A DNA stretch of 64,000 bases from Pseudaminobacter soli (ex Zhang et al. 2022) (GCF_014595955.1 NZ_JABVCF010000004.1:62001-126000), one strand, 5' to 3'. Shown: positions 18,965 through 28,651, numbered from the stretch's first letter. Made by a program: numbers and translations. The notes: generated from the letters alone by a model not told the origin.

Positions 18965-20746
18965 ATGGCCGTCGAAGCGCAATTCGATAAGCCGGCGGTC
19001 GCCGTGAAGCGGCCGCGCGCCTGGCTGTCCGGCCAGCTGGCATTGGTGACGGTACCGCTCCGGCGCTTTCTCGGCCACCACATCTTTTCCAGCCTGACCC
19101 GGCGGATCCTGTTCCTGAACCTTGCCGGCCTTGCTGTGCTGGTCGCCGGCATCCTTTACCTCAATACGTTCCGCGACGGGTTGATCGACGCCCGCGTCGA
19201 GAGCCTGATGACACAGGGCGAGATTATCGCCGGCGCCATCGCCTCCTCCGCGACGGTGGAGACCGACTCCATCATGATCGACCCCGAGAAGTTGCTGGAG
19301 CTTCAGGCGGGGGAGAGCATCGGCCCCGGCACCGACCAACTCGACAGCCTCGATTTCCCGATCAATCCGGAGCGGGTGGCACCCCTCCTGAAGCGGCTGA
19401 TCTCGCCGACACGCACGCGCGCCCGCATCTACGACCGCGACGCCAATCTGCTGCTCGATTCCCGCCACCTCTATTCGCGCGGGCAGATCCTCCGATACGA
19501 CCTGCCGTCCGTGGAAGAGGAGAAGCCAGGTTTCTGGGAGCGGATCGAAAGGTCCCTGTTCGATCTCTTCGGAAGCTCCGTTCCGATCTATCGCGAGCAG
19601 CCGGGCGGCAACGGCGCCGCCTTTCCCGAGGTCATGACCGCGCTCACCGGCAGCCCCTCGACGGTGGTGCGGGTGAGTGAGAACGGCGATGGCATCGTCT
19701 CGGTCGCCGTCCCGATCCAGCGCTTCCGTGCCGTGCTCGGCGTGCTGCTGCTTTCGACCCAGGGCGGCGACATCGACAAGATCGTGGCGGCCGAACGCAA
19801 GGCCATCCTGCGAGTGTTCGGCATTGCCGCGCTAGTGATGGCTATCCTATCGATGCTGATGGCCTCGACCATCGCCAATCCGCTGCGGCGGCTTTCGGCG
19901 GCGGCGGTGCGGGTACGTCGCGGCGTGAAGAGCCGCGAGGAAATCCCGGATTTCTCCGACCGGCAGGATGAGATCGGCAATCTTTCCGTCGCGGTGCGCG
20001 GCATGACCAATGCGCTTTATGCCCGCATCGAGGCGATCGAGAGCTTTGCCGCGGATGTCGCGCATGAACTCAAGAACCCGCTGACCTCGCTGCGCAGCGC
20101 GGTCGAGACCCTGCCGATCGCCAAGAGCGAGGCCTCGCGCGAGCGGCTCCTGGAGATCATCCAGCACGACGTGCGACGCCTCGACCGGCTGATTTCCGAC
20201 ATATCCGATGCTTCCCGCCTGGATGCCGAACTCGCGCGCGAGGATGCCGGGCGGGTGGATCTCAAGAAGCTGATCGCGGATCTCGTTTCGCTGACGCAGG
20301 AGACCAGCCGCCACAAGCGCAAGGCAACGATCGAGTTCAAGCCGGAGAAGCTGCCCGCCGGCATGAAGGGCTATCATGTGATGGGCCACGATCTCAGGCT
20401 CGGCCAGGTCGTCACCAATCTCGTCGAGAATGCCCGCTCCTTCGTGCCGGAGGATCACGGCCATATCACCGTTACGCTCTTGCGCTCGGGAAAGTTCATC
20501 CTGGTCAGCGTGGAGGACAACGGTCCTGGCATCCGGCCGGATGCGGTCGACCGCATCTTCGAGCGCTTCTACACGGACCGTCCCTCCTCGGAGGCGTTCG
20601 GCCAGAATTCGGGCCTTGGGCTTTCGATCAGCAGGCAGATCGCCGAGGCGCATGGCGGCCGGCTCACCGCCGAGAACATCCCGGGGATCAAGCCTGGCGA
20701 GGTCCGCGGCGCCCGTTTCACCATGACGTTGCCGGCCGAGGGATAG
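18965..20746 (+). CDS. chvG: Sensor histidine kinase ChvG (ExoS)
   Basis: Inner-membrane sensor of 593 residues. Membrane segments are near residues 46-66 and 278-300, with a periplasmic domain between them, then a HAMP linker (NPLRRLSAAAVRVRRG). The H-box is FAADVAHELKNPLTSLRSA, with the phosphorylated His. N-box NLVENARSF and G-boxes EDNGPGIRPD and GLGLSISRQ form the ATPase. ChvG phosphorylates ChvI and in rhizobia controls succinoglycan, motility and survival in acid. The periplasmic repressor ExoR that inhibits it is not in the window. Confidence 0.95.
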   Translation: MAVEAQFDKPAVAVKRPRAWLSGQLALVTVPLRRFLGHHIFSSLTRRILFLNLAGLAVLVAGILYLNTFRDGLIDARVESLMTQGEIIAGAIASSATVETDSIMIDPEKLLELQAGESIGPGTDQLDSLDFPINPERVAPLLKRLISPTRTRARIYDRDANLLLDSRHLYSRGQILRYDLPSVEEEKPGFWERIERSLFDLFGSSVPIYREQPGGNGAAFPEVMTALTGSPSTVVRVSENGDGIVSVAVPIQRFRAVLGVLLLSTQGGDIDKIVAAERKAILRVFGIAALVMAILSMLMASTIANPLRRLSAAAVRVRRGVKSREEIPDFSDRQDEIGNLSVAVRGMTNALYARIEAIESFAADVAHELKNPLTSLRSAVETLPIAKSEASRERLLEIIQHDVRRLDRLISDISDASRLDAELAREDAGRVDLKKLIADLVSLTQETSRHKRKATIEFKPEKLPAGMKGYHVMGHDLRLGQVVTNLVENARSFVPEDHGHITVTLLRSGKFILVSVEDNGPGIRPDAVDRIFERFYTDRPSSEAFGQNSGLGLSISRQIAEAHGGRLTAENIPGIKPGEVRGARFTMTLPAEG

Positions 20747-20781
20747 GCCGGGGCCGCCGGTCGCCGCTGCGGATTTCAGAA

Positions 20782-21246
20782 ATGCCGAACGGATCCGGGC
20801 CAGCCAATCTCCACGCGACCGCGATCGTCCTCGGTGATCGAGGGTTGCTGATCCGAGGTGAATCCGGCTCCGGCAAGACCACTCTCGCGCTGACGCTGAT
20901 CGCGGTCTGTCGGTCCGCGGGTTGGTTCGCCTCGCTCGTAAGCGACGATCAGGTCCTGGTCTCTGCCGGGACCGGCCGCCTGGTCTGCCGCGCGCCCGAG
21001 CCGATCAAGGGCCTCGTCGAGACCCGCGGGCGCACGCCTCAGCCGATAGGCAACGAGCAGGCAGCGGTGATCAATCTCGTCGTCCGGCTCGTCGAGGAGG
21101 ATGCCGCGCCGCGCTATGCCGAAGACCAGTTCGAAGAAATAGAGGGCTGCCGCCTGCCCCTGCTGGTCCTGCCTGCCCGCAATGTGGAGGGTGCTTTGCC
21201 GGCCCTCTGTTCCTGGCTTTCTCTGCCACCATTCGATCGAAAGTGA
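20782..21246 (+). CDS. hprK: HPr kinase/phosphorylase, short alphaproteobacterial form
   Basis: This 154-residue protein corresponds only to the C-terminal kinase domain of HprK. The Walker A is RGESGSGKTTLALTL, the acidic VSDDQVLV segment follows, and IKGLVETRGRT resembles the HprK signature. The Firmicute N-terminal domain is absent, as is normal in Alphaproteobacteria. It phosphorylates HPr on the regulatory Ser in the nitrogen-type PTS. Its place between chvG and the EIIA/HPr genes is conserved in Rhizobiales. Confidence 0.92.
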   Translation: MPNGSGPANLHATAIVLGDRGLLIRGESGSGKTTLALTLIAVCRSAGWFASLVSDDQVLVSAGTGRLVCRAPEPIKGLVETRGRTPQPIGNEQAAVINLVVRLVEEDAAPRYAEDQFEEIEGCRLPLLVLPARNVEGALPALCSWLSLPPFDRK

Positions 21247-21397
21247 GGCTTTGTGATCGCAGTGTGCGACAAAACGGCCATCGATTGGGCGAATTTGGGC
21301 TTGTCAACGTTCATTGTCTGGAGAAGATGACGCTCCGCTCGCGGCACGCGAATGTATGGGGTCCATGTAAAAAGCCGATGACGGGAGCCTTCACCAG

Positions 21398-21799
21398 ATG
21401 ATCGGGCTCGTGCTCGTGACGCACGGCCGGCTTGCGGAAGAGTTCCGCAACGCGGTCGAACATGTCGTCGGCGCCCAGGAAAACTTCGAGACCGTGTCGA
21501 TCGGCGCCGACGACGACATGGAGAAGCGTCGGCGCGATATCGTCGACGCAGTTGCCCGCACCGATACCGGCCACGGCGTCATTCTGCTCACCGACATGTT
21601 CGGGGGCACGCCCTCCAACCTCGCCATTTCCGTGATGGTCCCCGGCCGCGTCGAGGTGATCGCGGGCGTGAACCTGCCCATGCTGATCAAGCTGAGCAGC
21701 GCCCGCAAGGGAGACGATATGGCCAAGGCGCTCGAGATGGCCCAGGTCGCAGGACGCAAATACATCAATGTCGCCAGCCAGGTCCTGAGCGGCAAATGA
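21398..21799 (+). CDS. PTS EIIA component, mannose/dihydroxyacetone type
   Basis: A 133-residue EIIA-Man domain. The phosphorylated His is in GLVLVTHGRLAEEFRN near the N-terminus, and the DMFGGTPSNLA loop is typical. Rhizobia lack sugar-transporting EIIBC partners for it, so the protein is thought to act in signalling, receiving phosphate from HPr. Its stop overlaps the HPr start as ATGA, implying coupled translation. A GGGAG site precedes the ATG. Confidence 0.93.
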   Translation: MIGLVLVTHGRLAEEFRNAVEHVVGAQENFETVSIGADDDMEKRRRDIVDAVARTDTGHGVILLTDMFGGTPSNLAISVMVPGRVEVIAGVNLPMLIKLSSARKGDDMAKALEMAQVAGRKYINVASQVLSGK

Positions 21800-22092
21800 G
21801 TGGCGCGTCATCGTCTGCCGATGCGGTCAGCCGCGAACTCCTGATCGTCAACCAGCGCGGACTGCATGCCCGCGCTTCGGCCAAGTTCGTCCAACTCGCT
21901 GCAGGGTTTCAGGCCGCGATCGAGGTCGAGCGGGAGGGCGTCGCCGTCGGCGGAACCTCCATCATGGGGCTGATGATGCTGGCAGCAGGGCTTGGCTCCA
22001 CCATCCGTGTGACGGCTCGCGGCGAACAAGCCGAACAGGCCGTCGAGGCGCTCGCGCAACTCGTCGCCTCCCGCTTCGGAGAGGAATGTTGA
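21796..22092 (+). CDS. HPr phosphocarrier protein
   Basis: A 98-residue HPr. The active-site His is in NQRGLHARASAKFV and the regulatory Ser is in GTSIMGLMMLAAG, the target of the HPr kinase encoded two genes upstream. It relays phosphate from EI-Ntr to EIIA components. It completes the hprK-EIIA-HPr set. EI-Ntr (ptsP) is not in the window. Confidence 0.95.
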   Translation: MSGASSSADAVSRELLIVNQRGLHARASAKFVQLAAGFQAAIEVEREGVAVGGTSIMGLMMLAAGLGSTIRVTARGEQAEQAVEALAQLVASRFGEEC

Positions 22093-22118
22093 CCACTTCC
22101 TCCGAAGGACATGCAGGC

Positions 22119-22134
22119 ATAAAGATTTCTTTAT
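22119..22134. promoter_or_regulatory. Perfect 16-base palindrome upstream of ahcY
   Basis: ATAAAGA and TCTTTAT flank two Ts, 90 bases before the ahcY start and 26 bases after the HPr stop. ArsR-type SahR/SamR regulators control methionine-cycle genes such as ahcY in Proteobacteria through AT-rich palindromes of this style. The palindrome is seen; the regulator is inferred. Confidence 0.55.
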
Positions 22135-22224
22135 ATCCCATTGCCGCTCCGGTGCCGTTCTGCTAGTCAGGCGGCCATGAGGGCCGCTCACCTTGCCGAG
22201 CCCTTGTTTTCATGGAGCGATGAC

Positions 22225-23625
22225 ATGGCCGATAGGCAGGACTACAAGGTCGCCGACCTTGCTCTCGCGGACTGGGGCCGCAAGGAAATCGAGATCGCCG
22301 AGACCGAGATGCCGGGCCTGATGGCCTGCCGCGAGGAGTTCGGCGAAAAGAAGCCGCTGAAGGGCGCGCGCATCACCGGCTCGCTCCACATGACCATCCA
22401 GACGGCTGTTCTCATCGAGACGCTGAAGGCGCTCGGCGCCGAGATCCGCTGGGCCTCGTGCAACATCTTTTCCACCCAGGACCATGCGGCTGCCGCCATC
22501 GCGGCGTCCGGCGTCCCGGTCTTCGCCGTCAAGGGTGAGACGCTCGAGGAGTACTGGGAGTACACCGACAGGATCTTCCAGTGGGCCGATGGCGGCCTCT
22601 CCAACATGATCCTGGACGACGGTGGCGATGCCACCATGTACATCCTGCTTGGCGCCCGCGCCGAAGCCGGCGAGGACGTGCTCTCCAATCCGGGCAGCGA
22701 GGAAGAGGAGATCCTGTTCGCCCAGATCAAGAAGCGCATGGCGGCGACGCCCGGCTTCTTCACCAAGCAGCGCGAGGCGATCCGCGGCGTCACCGAGGAG
22801 ACCACCACCGGCGTCAACCGTCTCTACCAGCTCCAGAAGCGCGGGCTGCTGCCGTTCCCGGCGATCAATGTCAATGACAGCGTCACCAAGTCGAAGTTCG
22901 ACAACAAGTACGGCTGCAAGGAGTCGCTCGTCGACGGCATTCGCCGCGGCACCGACGTGATGATGGCCGGCAAGGTCGCCGTGGTCTGCGGCTACGGCGA
23001 CGTGGGCAAGGGATCGGCCGCATCGCTCCAGGGTGCCGGCGCGCGCGTAAAGGTCACCGAGGTCGACCCGATCTGCGCGCTTCAGGCCGCGATGGACGGC
23101 TTTGAGGTCGTCACCCTCGACGAGGCCGCGCCGACCGCTGACATCGTGATCACCACGACCGGCAACAAGGACGTCGTGACTCTCGACCACATGCGCAAGG
23201 TAAAGGACATGTGCATCGTCGGCAACATCGGCCACTTCGACAACGAGATCCAGGTGGCGGCTCTGCGCAACCTGAAGTGGACGAACGTCAAACCGCAGGT
23301 CGACCTCATCACCTTCCCAGACGGCAAGCGGATGATTCTGCTCTCCGAGGGGCGGCTGCTCAACCTCGGCAACGCCACCGGCCATCCGAGCTTCGTCATG
23401 TCGGCCTCGTTCACCAACCAGGTGCTGGCGCAGATGGAGCTGTGGACCAAGCCCGGCCAGTACGAGAACAAGGTCTATGTGCTGCCCAAGCATCTGGACG
23501 AGAAGGTCGCGAAACTGCATCTCGACAAGCTTGGAGCGCGTCTGACCGAGCTCAGCGATGAGCAGGCGAGCTATATCGGGGTGACGAAGCAGGGCCCCTT
23601 CAAGCCGGAACATTACCGCTACTGA
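22225..23625 (+). CDS. ahcY: Adenosylhomocysteinase
   Basis: Splits S-adenosylhomocysteine into adenosine and homocysteine, keeping methylation reactions running. The 466-residue protein has [20 protein letters not shown] (substrate site), the [20 protein letters not shown]-binding loop and the C-terminal KPEHYRY tail that binds NAD of the neighbouring subunit. An open frame extends upstream to 22141, but homologues begin at the [18 protein letters not shown] Met. It is followed by a strong terminator at 23658-23684. Confidence 0.97.
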   Translation: MADRQDYKVADLALADWGRKEIEIAETEMPGLMACREEFGEKKPLKGARITGSLHMTIQTAVLIETLKALGAEIRWASCNIFSTQDHAAAAIAASGVPVFAVKGETLEEYWEYTDRIFQWADGGLSNMILDDGGDATMYILLGARAEAGEDVLSNPGSEEEEILFAQIKKRMAATPGFFTKQREAIRGVTEETTTGVNRLYQLQKRGLLPFPAINVNDSVTKSKFDNKYGCKESLVDGIRRGTDVMMAGKVAVVCGYGDVGKGSAASLQGAGARVKVTEVDPICALQAAMDGFEVVTLDEAAPTADIVITTTGNKDVVTLDHMRKVKDMCIVGNIGHFDNEIQVAALRNLKWTNVKPQVDLITFPDGKRMILLSEGRLLNLGNATGHPSFVMSASFTNQVLAQMELWTKPGQYENKVYVLPKHLDEKVAKLHLDKLGARLTELSDEQASYIGVTKQGPFKPEHYRY

Positions 23626-23657
23626 CCAAGGCAGCGGGAAATACGTGGAAAAGCCAG

Positions 23658-23684
23658 CCGGGCGGGACAATCCCGCCCGGTTTT
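23658..23684 (+). terminator. Rho-independent terminator after ahcY
   Basis: CCGGGCGGGA (23658-23667), a CAA loop, TCCCGCCCGG (23671-23680) and TTTT. A perfect 10-base stem 32 bases after the ahcY stop. Confidence 0.9.
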
Positions 23685-23821
23685 GTTTGCTAGCCGAGGC
23701 TTCTTCACGGCGAATCCGCGAACCTGTATGTTCCGTTTGATTCGGGATCGATCTCGTCGCTCTTCGTTCTTCCGCGACGGCTCAGACGATCCCGCGGCAG
23801 GGCGGCCGAGAGGAAGAAGGA

Positions 23822-26362
23822 ATGCAGGGGCGATTCCCGCCGAGGGCGGGGCGGGCCGGACTTGGCCGGCAGACCTTTTTGGCATCTGCGAGGGCTGGGG
23901 CTCGATGTTCGTTCTTTGCCCGGATCGCTCGCGCGCTCCTGGGCGGCACCGCGCTTTCTGTCGCCCTCCCCTTCATGCCAGCGCTTGCGCAGGCCGATCC
24001 GGCGTCGCTCGCCGTCAATACGGTTGATGTCATTCAGCTGGCCGTGTTCACAGGCGCCATGGGCGCAGCGCTGATCTCGGCGATCGTGCTGATCCGCGAG
24101 CGCGCCAGGACCGCTTCCGAAAACGTGCAGCTGAGGGCCCGCGTCGCCGACCTCACTGCATCGCTGCAACGCTCCGAGGCCCTGCTCAACCTGCGCGACC
24201 AGCGGCTGATCGTCTGGAGCAGCGACCGGCAGAAGGCGGAGGTAGTCGGAGCCCTGCCGGCAGAGGCGGGTTCTCCGGACGACCGCGCCGCCTTCATAGC
24301 CTTCGGCCGCTGGCTGATGCCGCGATCCGCGGCGTCACTGGATCAGGCCATCACCGCGCTTAGGGAGCGCGGCGTTCCGTTCGAGCTGACGGTCGAGACG
24401 AATACGGGCATTCCGATCGAGGTGCAGGGCCGCAAGACGCCGTTCCATACGATCGTGCGCTTCACCAGCCTCTCCGAGAACCTTCTCGTCCAGGCGCGGC
24501 TCAAGCTGGAGAACCAGCGGCTTGCCGCCGACTATGAGACCATGGTCGGCCTTATCGAGGCGCTGAAAATGCCGTTCTGGCTGCGTGGCGCCGACGGGCG
24601 GCTGCGATGGGTCAACAAGGCCTATGCCGATGCGGTTGAGGCGCAGAGCGCCGATGATGCGGTCCGCGACGGAGTTGAATTCCTCGGAACGATCGCGCGG
24701 GAATCGATAGCCACCCACCACCAGAAGAACCGGGTTTTCGAGCAGAGCCTGTCCACGGTCGTCTCCGGCGACCGCCGGATGTTCGCCGTCACCGACTACG
24801 AGAGCAGCGAGGGTGCGGCCGGACTTGCCTGCGACATCAGCGCCGTCCAGACGATCCACGACGAGTTCGAGCGGGCGCTGCGTAGCCATGCCGACACGCT
24901 AGACCACCTCACCACCGCGATCGCCATCTTCGATGCCAAGGAGAAGCTTCGCTTCTTCAATCAGGCTTTCCAGAAGCTCTGGGGCCTTGATGTCGGCTTC
25001 CTGGAGAGTGCGCCGGACAACGCGCTGCTGCTTGATCGCCTGCGCAGCGAAGGCAAGATCGCCGAGCAGCCGGAGTGGCGGCGTTGGAAGGAAAACCTTC
25101 TGTCCGCCTACCGCGCCGTCGATTCGCAGGAGCATTGGTGGCACCTGCCCGACGGCCGCACGGTGCGCGTCGTGGCGAACCCTCAGTCGAACGGCGGCGT
25201 CACCTGGATCTTCGAGAATCTCACCGAGCGCATGAACCTGGAAAGCCGCTACAACACGGCTGTCCGCGTCCAGGGCGAGACGCTGGACAATCTTGCCGAA
25301 GGGGTGGCGGTGTTCGGCCCGGACGGCCGCATCAGGCTCGCCAATCCGGCGTTCACGTCGCTCTGGCAACTGCCCGCCGACATCGTCTCCCAGAAGGTGC
25401 ACATTACGGCCATTCAGGCCAAGTGCGAGGGCTTGGCGGTCACCAGCCCCTGGCGCGAATTCGCCGCCGCAGTGACCGGCTTCGACGAGCGCCGCAACAG
25501 CCAGGGCCAGACCGAGCTGAAGAACGGCACGGTCTTGCGTCACGCGGTCATTCATCTGCCAAATGGCCAGGTCATGATGACCTTCGTGGACATCACCGAC
25601 AGCGTCAACGTGGAGCGGGCGCTCCTGGACAAGAACGATGCGCTCCAGAAGGCCGATCAACTGAAGAACGATTTCGTCCAGCACGTCTCCTACGAGTTGC
25701 GCTCTCCTCTCACCAACATCATCGGGTTCACGGAGCTCCTGTCACTGCCGGCGACCGGCACACTTTCCCAGCGCCAGCGCGAATATGTCGACCACATCGG
25801 CTCGTCCTCGGCAGTGCTGCTCACCATCGTCAACGACATCCTCGATCTGGCGACCGTCGACGCGGGCATCATGGAACTGGAGATCTCCGAGGTGGAGATC
25901 GAAAAAACCGTCAGGGCGGCAGCCGAGTTGGTCGCAGACCGGCTGGAAGAGCATTCGATCAGGCTTGCGGTCGATGCCTCGAACGCGCCGAAAAGCCTGC
26001 ACGGAGACGAGACGCGCATCCGGCAGGTGCTCTACAATCTGCTCTCGAATGCCGCGAACTATGCCCCGGAAGGGAGCATAATCACGCTGGCCTGCCGCCG
26101 CACGGAAGCCGGCGTCGAGTTCTCGGTGCACGACAATGGCCCGGGCATGGCTCCCGAAATCCTCGACACGGTGTTCCGCAGGTTCGAATCGCGTATCAAT
26201 GGCGGGCGGCGCCGCGGCGCCGGGCTGGGACTTTCGGTGGTGAAAAGCTTCGTGGAACTGCATGGCGGCAATGTGCGGATCGCGACAGGCGCGCGAACGG
26301 GCACGACCGTGACCTGTTTCTTCCCGTTCGTGCCCTCGCGCATTCGTGACGCCGCCGAATGA
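23822..26362 (+). CDS. divL: DivL-like PAS sensor kinase with Tyr in place of His
   Basis: An 846-residue membrane-anchored kinase. An N-terminal hydrophobic part (about residues 38-60 and 70-90) is followed by several PAS-like blocks (about 200-600). The dimerisation box reads FVQHVSYELRSPLTNIIGF: the normally phosphorylated His is Tyr (residue 624). The ATP-binding domain has NLLSNAANYAPEG, HDNGPGMAPEI and GAGLGLSVVKSF. This substitution is the hallmark of DivL, the Caulobacter polarity and CtrA-pathway protein that reads DivK and acts on CckA. Position beside tsaE fits Rhizobiales DivL. The exact first residues are uncertain. Confidence 0.88.
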   Translation: MQGRFPPRAGRAGLGRQTFLASARAGARCSFFARIARALLGGTALSVALPFMPALAQADPASLAVNTVDVIQLAVFTGAMGAALISAIVLIRERARTASENVQLRARVADLTASLQRSEALLNLRDQRLIVWSSDRQKAEVVGALPAEAGSPDDRAAFIAFGRWLMPRSAASLDQAITALRERGVPFELTVETNTGIPIEVQGRKTPFHTIVRFTSLSENLLVQARLKLENQRLAADYETMVGLIEALKMPFWLRGADGRLRWVNKAYADAVEAQSADDAVRDGVEFLGTIARESIATHHQKNRVFEQSLSTVVSGDRRMFAVTDYESSEGAAGLACDISAVQTIHDEFERALRSHADTLDHLTTAIAIFDAKEKLRFFNQAFQKLWGLDVGFLESAPDNALLLDRLRSEGKIAEQPEWRRWKENLLSAYRAVDSQEHWWHLPDGRTVRVVANPQSNGGVTWIFENLTERMNLESRYNTAVRVQGETLDNLAEGVAVFGPDGRIRLANPAFTSLWQLPADIVSQKVHITAIQAKCEGLAVTSPWREFAAAVTGFDERRNSQGQTELKNGTVLRHAVIHLPNGQVMMTFVDITDSVNVERALLDKNDALQKADQLKNDFVQHVSYELRSPLTNIIGFTELLSLPATGTLSQRQREYVDHIGSSSAVLLTIVNDILDLATVDAGIMELEISEVEIEKTVRAAAELVADRLEEHSIRLAVDASNAPKSLHGDETRIRQVLYNLLSNAANYAPEGSIITLACRRTEAGVEFSVHDNGPGMAPEILDTVFRRFESRINGGRRRGAGLGLSVVKSFVELHGGNVRIATGARTGTTVTCFFPFVPSRIRDAAE

Positions 26363-26406
26363 CGCCGGCTTTTTCCGGGCAGCGGGCAAGCCGCACTGTC
26401 GAGCCT

Positions 26407-27915
26407 ATGAGCGAACCTTCGATAGAGCTCTTCCTGCCGGACGAACCGGCCACCCAGAGGCTCGGCCAGGATCTGGCCATGGCGCTTCGGCCCGGCGACG
26501 TGCTGGCCCTCGAAGGAGACCTCGGCGCCGGCAAGACGACGCTCGCCCGCGCGCTTATCCGCACCAATGCCGGGGATCGCGAGCTGGAAGTGCCGAGCCC
26601 CACCTTCACGCTGGTGCAGACCTACGAAGGCAGGGTGCCGCTCAGCCATTTCGACCTCTACCGCCTCGGCTCGGCGTCGGAGCTGGAAGAGCTCGGCTTC
26701 GACGAAGCGCTGTCCGGTGGCGCTGCGATCATCGAATGGCCGGAACGGGCCGCCTCCCGCCTGCCGAAATCGACCGTCACCGTCTCGCTGCTGCACGAGG
26801 GAAGCGGCCGGCGCGCCGTGGTTTCGGGCTCGGGCGCTGCCTTCGACCGCGTCTCGCGCTCCTTCGCGATCCGAGCCTTTCTGGCGGATGCCGGGCTAGC
26901 GGACGCCGAGCGTGCGCCGTTCTTCACCGACGCTTCGGCCCGCTTCTACGAGATCGTCGCGGTACAGGGCCGGCCTCCGCTCGTCCTCATGAATTCGCCG
27001 AGGCTGGTGCTCGGGCCGGTGGTGCGCAACGGCAAAGCCTATGCCGAGATCGCCCATACGGCGCAGACGGTCGCGGCCTTCGTCGCCGTCGACCGTGCGC
27101 TGCGCGAGCGCGGCATCTGCGCGCCGGAAATCTTCCATGCAGACCTCGATCAGGGATTTCTCCTGCTCGAGCACCTGGGAACCGGCGGCTTCCTGGATAA
27201 TGAGGGCCGGCCCGTCGCCGAACGCTACGCCGCGGCGGCCGAACTGCTCGCCCAGATCCACTTGCAATCCTGGCCGGATGAGCTTGAGGCCGCACCGGAC
27301 GTAATCCACCATGTGCCGCCCTTCGATCGGGACGCGCTGACGGTCGAAGTCGACCTGCTGCTCGACTGGTACGTGCCGTGGCGCACCGGCCGGCCGGCGG
27401 ACGCCTCGTTGCGCGCCGGATTTGCCGAAGCCTGGAACGCAGTGTTCGACCGGCTGGACCGCGCCGAGAAAAGCCTGGTGCTGCGCGACTGGCACTCGCC
27501 GAACATCATCTGGAGGCCGGATCGCGAGGGGTCTGCCTGCCTCGGTATCCTCGACTTCCAGGACGCGCTCATTGGACCGGCGGCCTACGACGTCGCCTCG
27601 CTTGCCATGGACGCGCGGGTTACCGTGCCGGAGGAAATCGAGCGCGCGACGGTCGACGCCTATGTCGCGGCGCGGCGGGAGAGCGGCGACTTCGAAGAGG
27701 CAAAATTCCGCGAGGCCTATGCCATTTGCGCCGCGCAGCGGAACACGAAGATCCTGGGCATCTTCGTGCGGCTGAAGGAACGGGACGGCAAGCCGGGCTA
27801 CATCAGGCACCTGCCGCGCATCCGCACCTATCTGCGGCGCGCGCTCAAGCATCCCGCGCTGGCGCCGGTCGCCGCGCTCTACGAAAGCCACGGCCTGCTC
27901 GCGGAGGATGCGTGA
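26407..27915 (+). CDS. TsaE-AmgK fusion: tRNA t6A ATPase plus sugar kinase
   Basis: Two domains in one chain of 502 residues. Residues 1-150 are TsaE (Walker A GDLGAGKTTLARAL, then PSPTFTLVQTYEG and HFDLYRL), the ATPase that assists TsaB/TsaD in making t6A on tRNA. Residues 180-500 are an aminoglycoside-phosphotransferase-fold kinase (VLRDWHSPNIIW catalytic loop, ILDFQDALIGPAAYDV metal site), matching AmgK, which phosphorylates anomeric MurNAc/GlcNAc in peptidoglycan recycling. The frame opens at 26359 with an ATGA overlap of divL, but TsaE homology begins at the Met at 26407, so I chose that. The next gene is the AmgK partner MurU. Confidence 0.88.
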   Translation: MSEPSIELFLPDEPATQRLGQDLAMALRPGDVLALEGDLGAGKTTLARALIRTNAGDRELEVPSPTFTLVQTYEGRVPLSHFDLYRLGSASELEELGFDEALSGGAAIIEWPERAASRLPKSTVTVSLLHEGSGRRAVVSGSGAAFDRVSRSFAIRAFLADAGLADAERAPFFTDASARFYEIVAVQGRPPLVLMNSPRLVLGPVVRNGKAYAEIAHTAQTVAAFVAVDRALRERGICAPEIFHADLDQGFLLLEHLGTGGFLDNEGRPVAERYAAAAELLAQIHLQSWPDELEAAPDVIHHVPPFDRDALTVEVDLLLDWYVPWRTGRPADASLRAGFAEAWNAVFDRLDRAEKSLVLRDWHSPNIIWRPDREGSACLGILDFQDALIGPAAYDVASLAMDARVTVPEEIERATVDAYVAARRESGDFEEAKFREAYAICAAQRNTKILGIFVRLKERDGKPGYIRHLPRIRTYLRRALKHPALAPVAALYESHGLLAEDA

Positions 27916-28643
27916 TCGCCAAGACTCCCAGGAACGCGATGGTGCTCGCCGCCGGCCTCGGCAAGCGGATGCGGCCGATCACCGACACCATGCCGAAGCC
28001 GCTGGTGAGGGTCGCAGGCAAGGCGCTGCTCGACTGGGGGCTGGATAGCCTCGCCGAAGCGGGCGTCGAGAAGGCGGTCGTCAACATCCACTATCTCGGC
28101 GGCCAGGTCGTCGACCATGTCGCGAAGCGCCAGCAGCCTCGCGTGGTGATCTCCGACGAGCGCGACCGGTTGCTCGACTCGGGCGGCGGTATCGTCAACG
28201 CGCTCGACGAGATCGGCCCGGATCCCTTCTATATCCTCAACTCGGATACCTTCTGGATAGATGGGGACGAATCGAACCTCAGGCGCCTCGCGCTTGAATG
28301 GGATCCGGCGCGCATGGATATTCTTCTCATGCTCTCGGACCTCGAATCAGCGACCGGGCATACGGGCGGGGTGGATTTCCTGCTGGGCAGGGACGGACGT
28401 CTTCGGCGCGCCAAGGGCGCCCCCTCCGGCTTCATCTATGCGGGCGCGGCGATCGCTCATCCACGCATCTTCGCCGGGGCTAACGCCGAGCCGCATTCGC
28501 TCAATCGCTATTTCGATGCCGCGATCGCGGAGGGGCGGCTGTTCGGGCTGCCGATGCGCGGGACCTGGATCACGGTCGGCACCCCCGACGCGATCGGACC
28601 CGCGGAGCGGGCCGTCGCCGAGGCGTCGGCGGTGAAGGTCTAG
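27912..28643 (+). CDS. murU: MurNAc-1-phosphate uridylyltransferase (MurU-like)
   Basis: A 243-residue nucleotidyltransferase: AMVLAAGLGKRMRPITDTMPKPLV is the NTP-binding loop, and LLDSGGGIVNAL and FYILNSDTFW hold the metal Asp. With AmgK upstream it forms the Pseudomonas-type MurNAc salvage route giving UDP-MurNAc. GTG 27912 overlaps the stop of the upstream gene (GTGA) and has a GGAGG site 4 bases before it. The longer open frame back to 27378 is a shadow of the upstream gene. Confidence 0.88.
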   Translation: MIAKTPRNAMVLAAGLGKRMRPITDTMPKPLVRVAGKALLDWGLDSLAEAGVEKAVVNIHYLGGQVVDHVAKRQQPRVVISDERDRLLDSGGGIVNALDEIGPDPFYILNSDTFWIDGDESNLRRLALEWDPARMDILLMLSDLESATGHTGGVDFLLGRDGRLRRAKGAPSGFIYAGAAIAHPRIFAGANAEPHSLNRYFDAAIAEGRLFGLPMRGTWITVGTPDAIGPAERAVAEASAVKV

Positions 28644-28651
28644 GCGGGGCG

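Noticed and set aside
22093-22224. A SAH or SAM riboswitch before ahcY
   Set aside because: The gap holds a palindrome of operator type but no recognisable riboswitch core.
22210-23670. A 486-codon open frame on the minus strand opposite ahcY
   Set aside because: Caused by the strong third-position GC bias of ahcY; no recognisable protein features.
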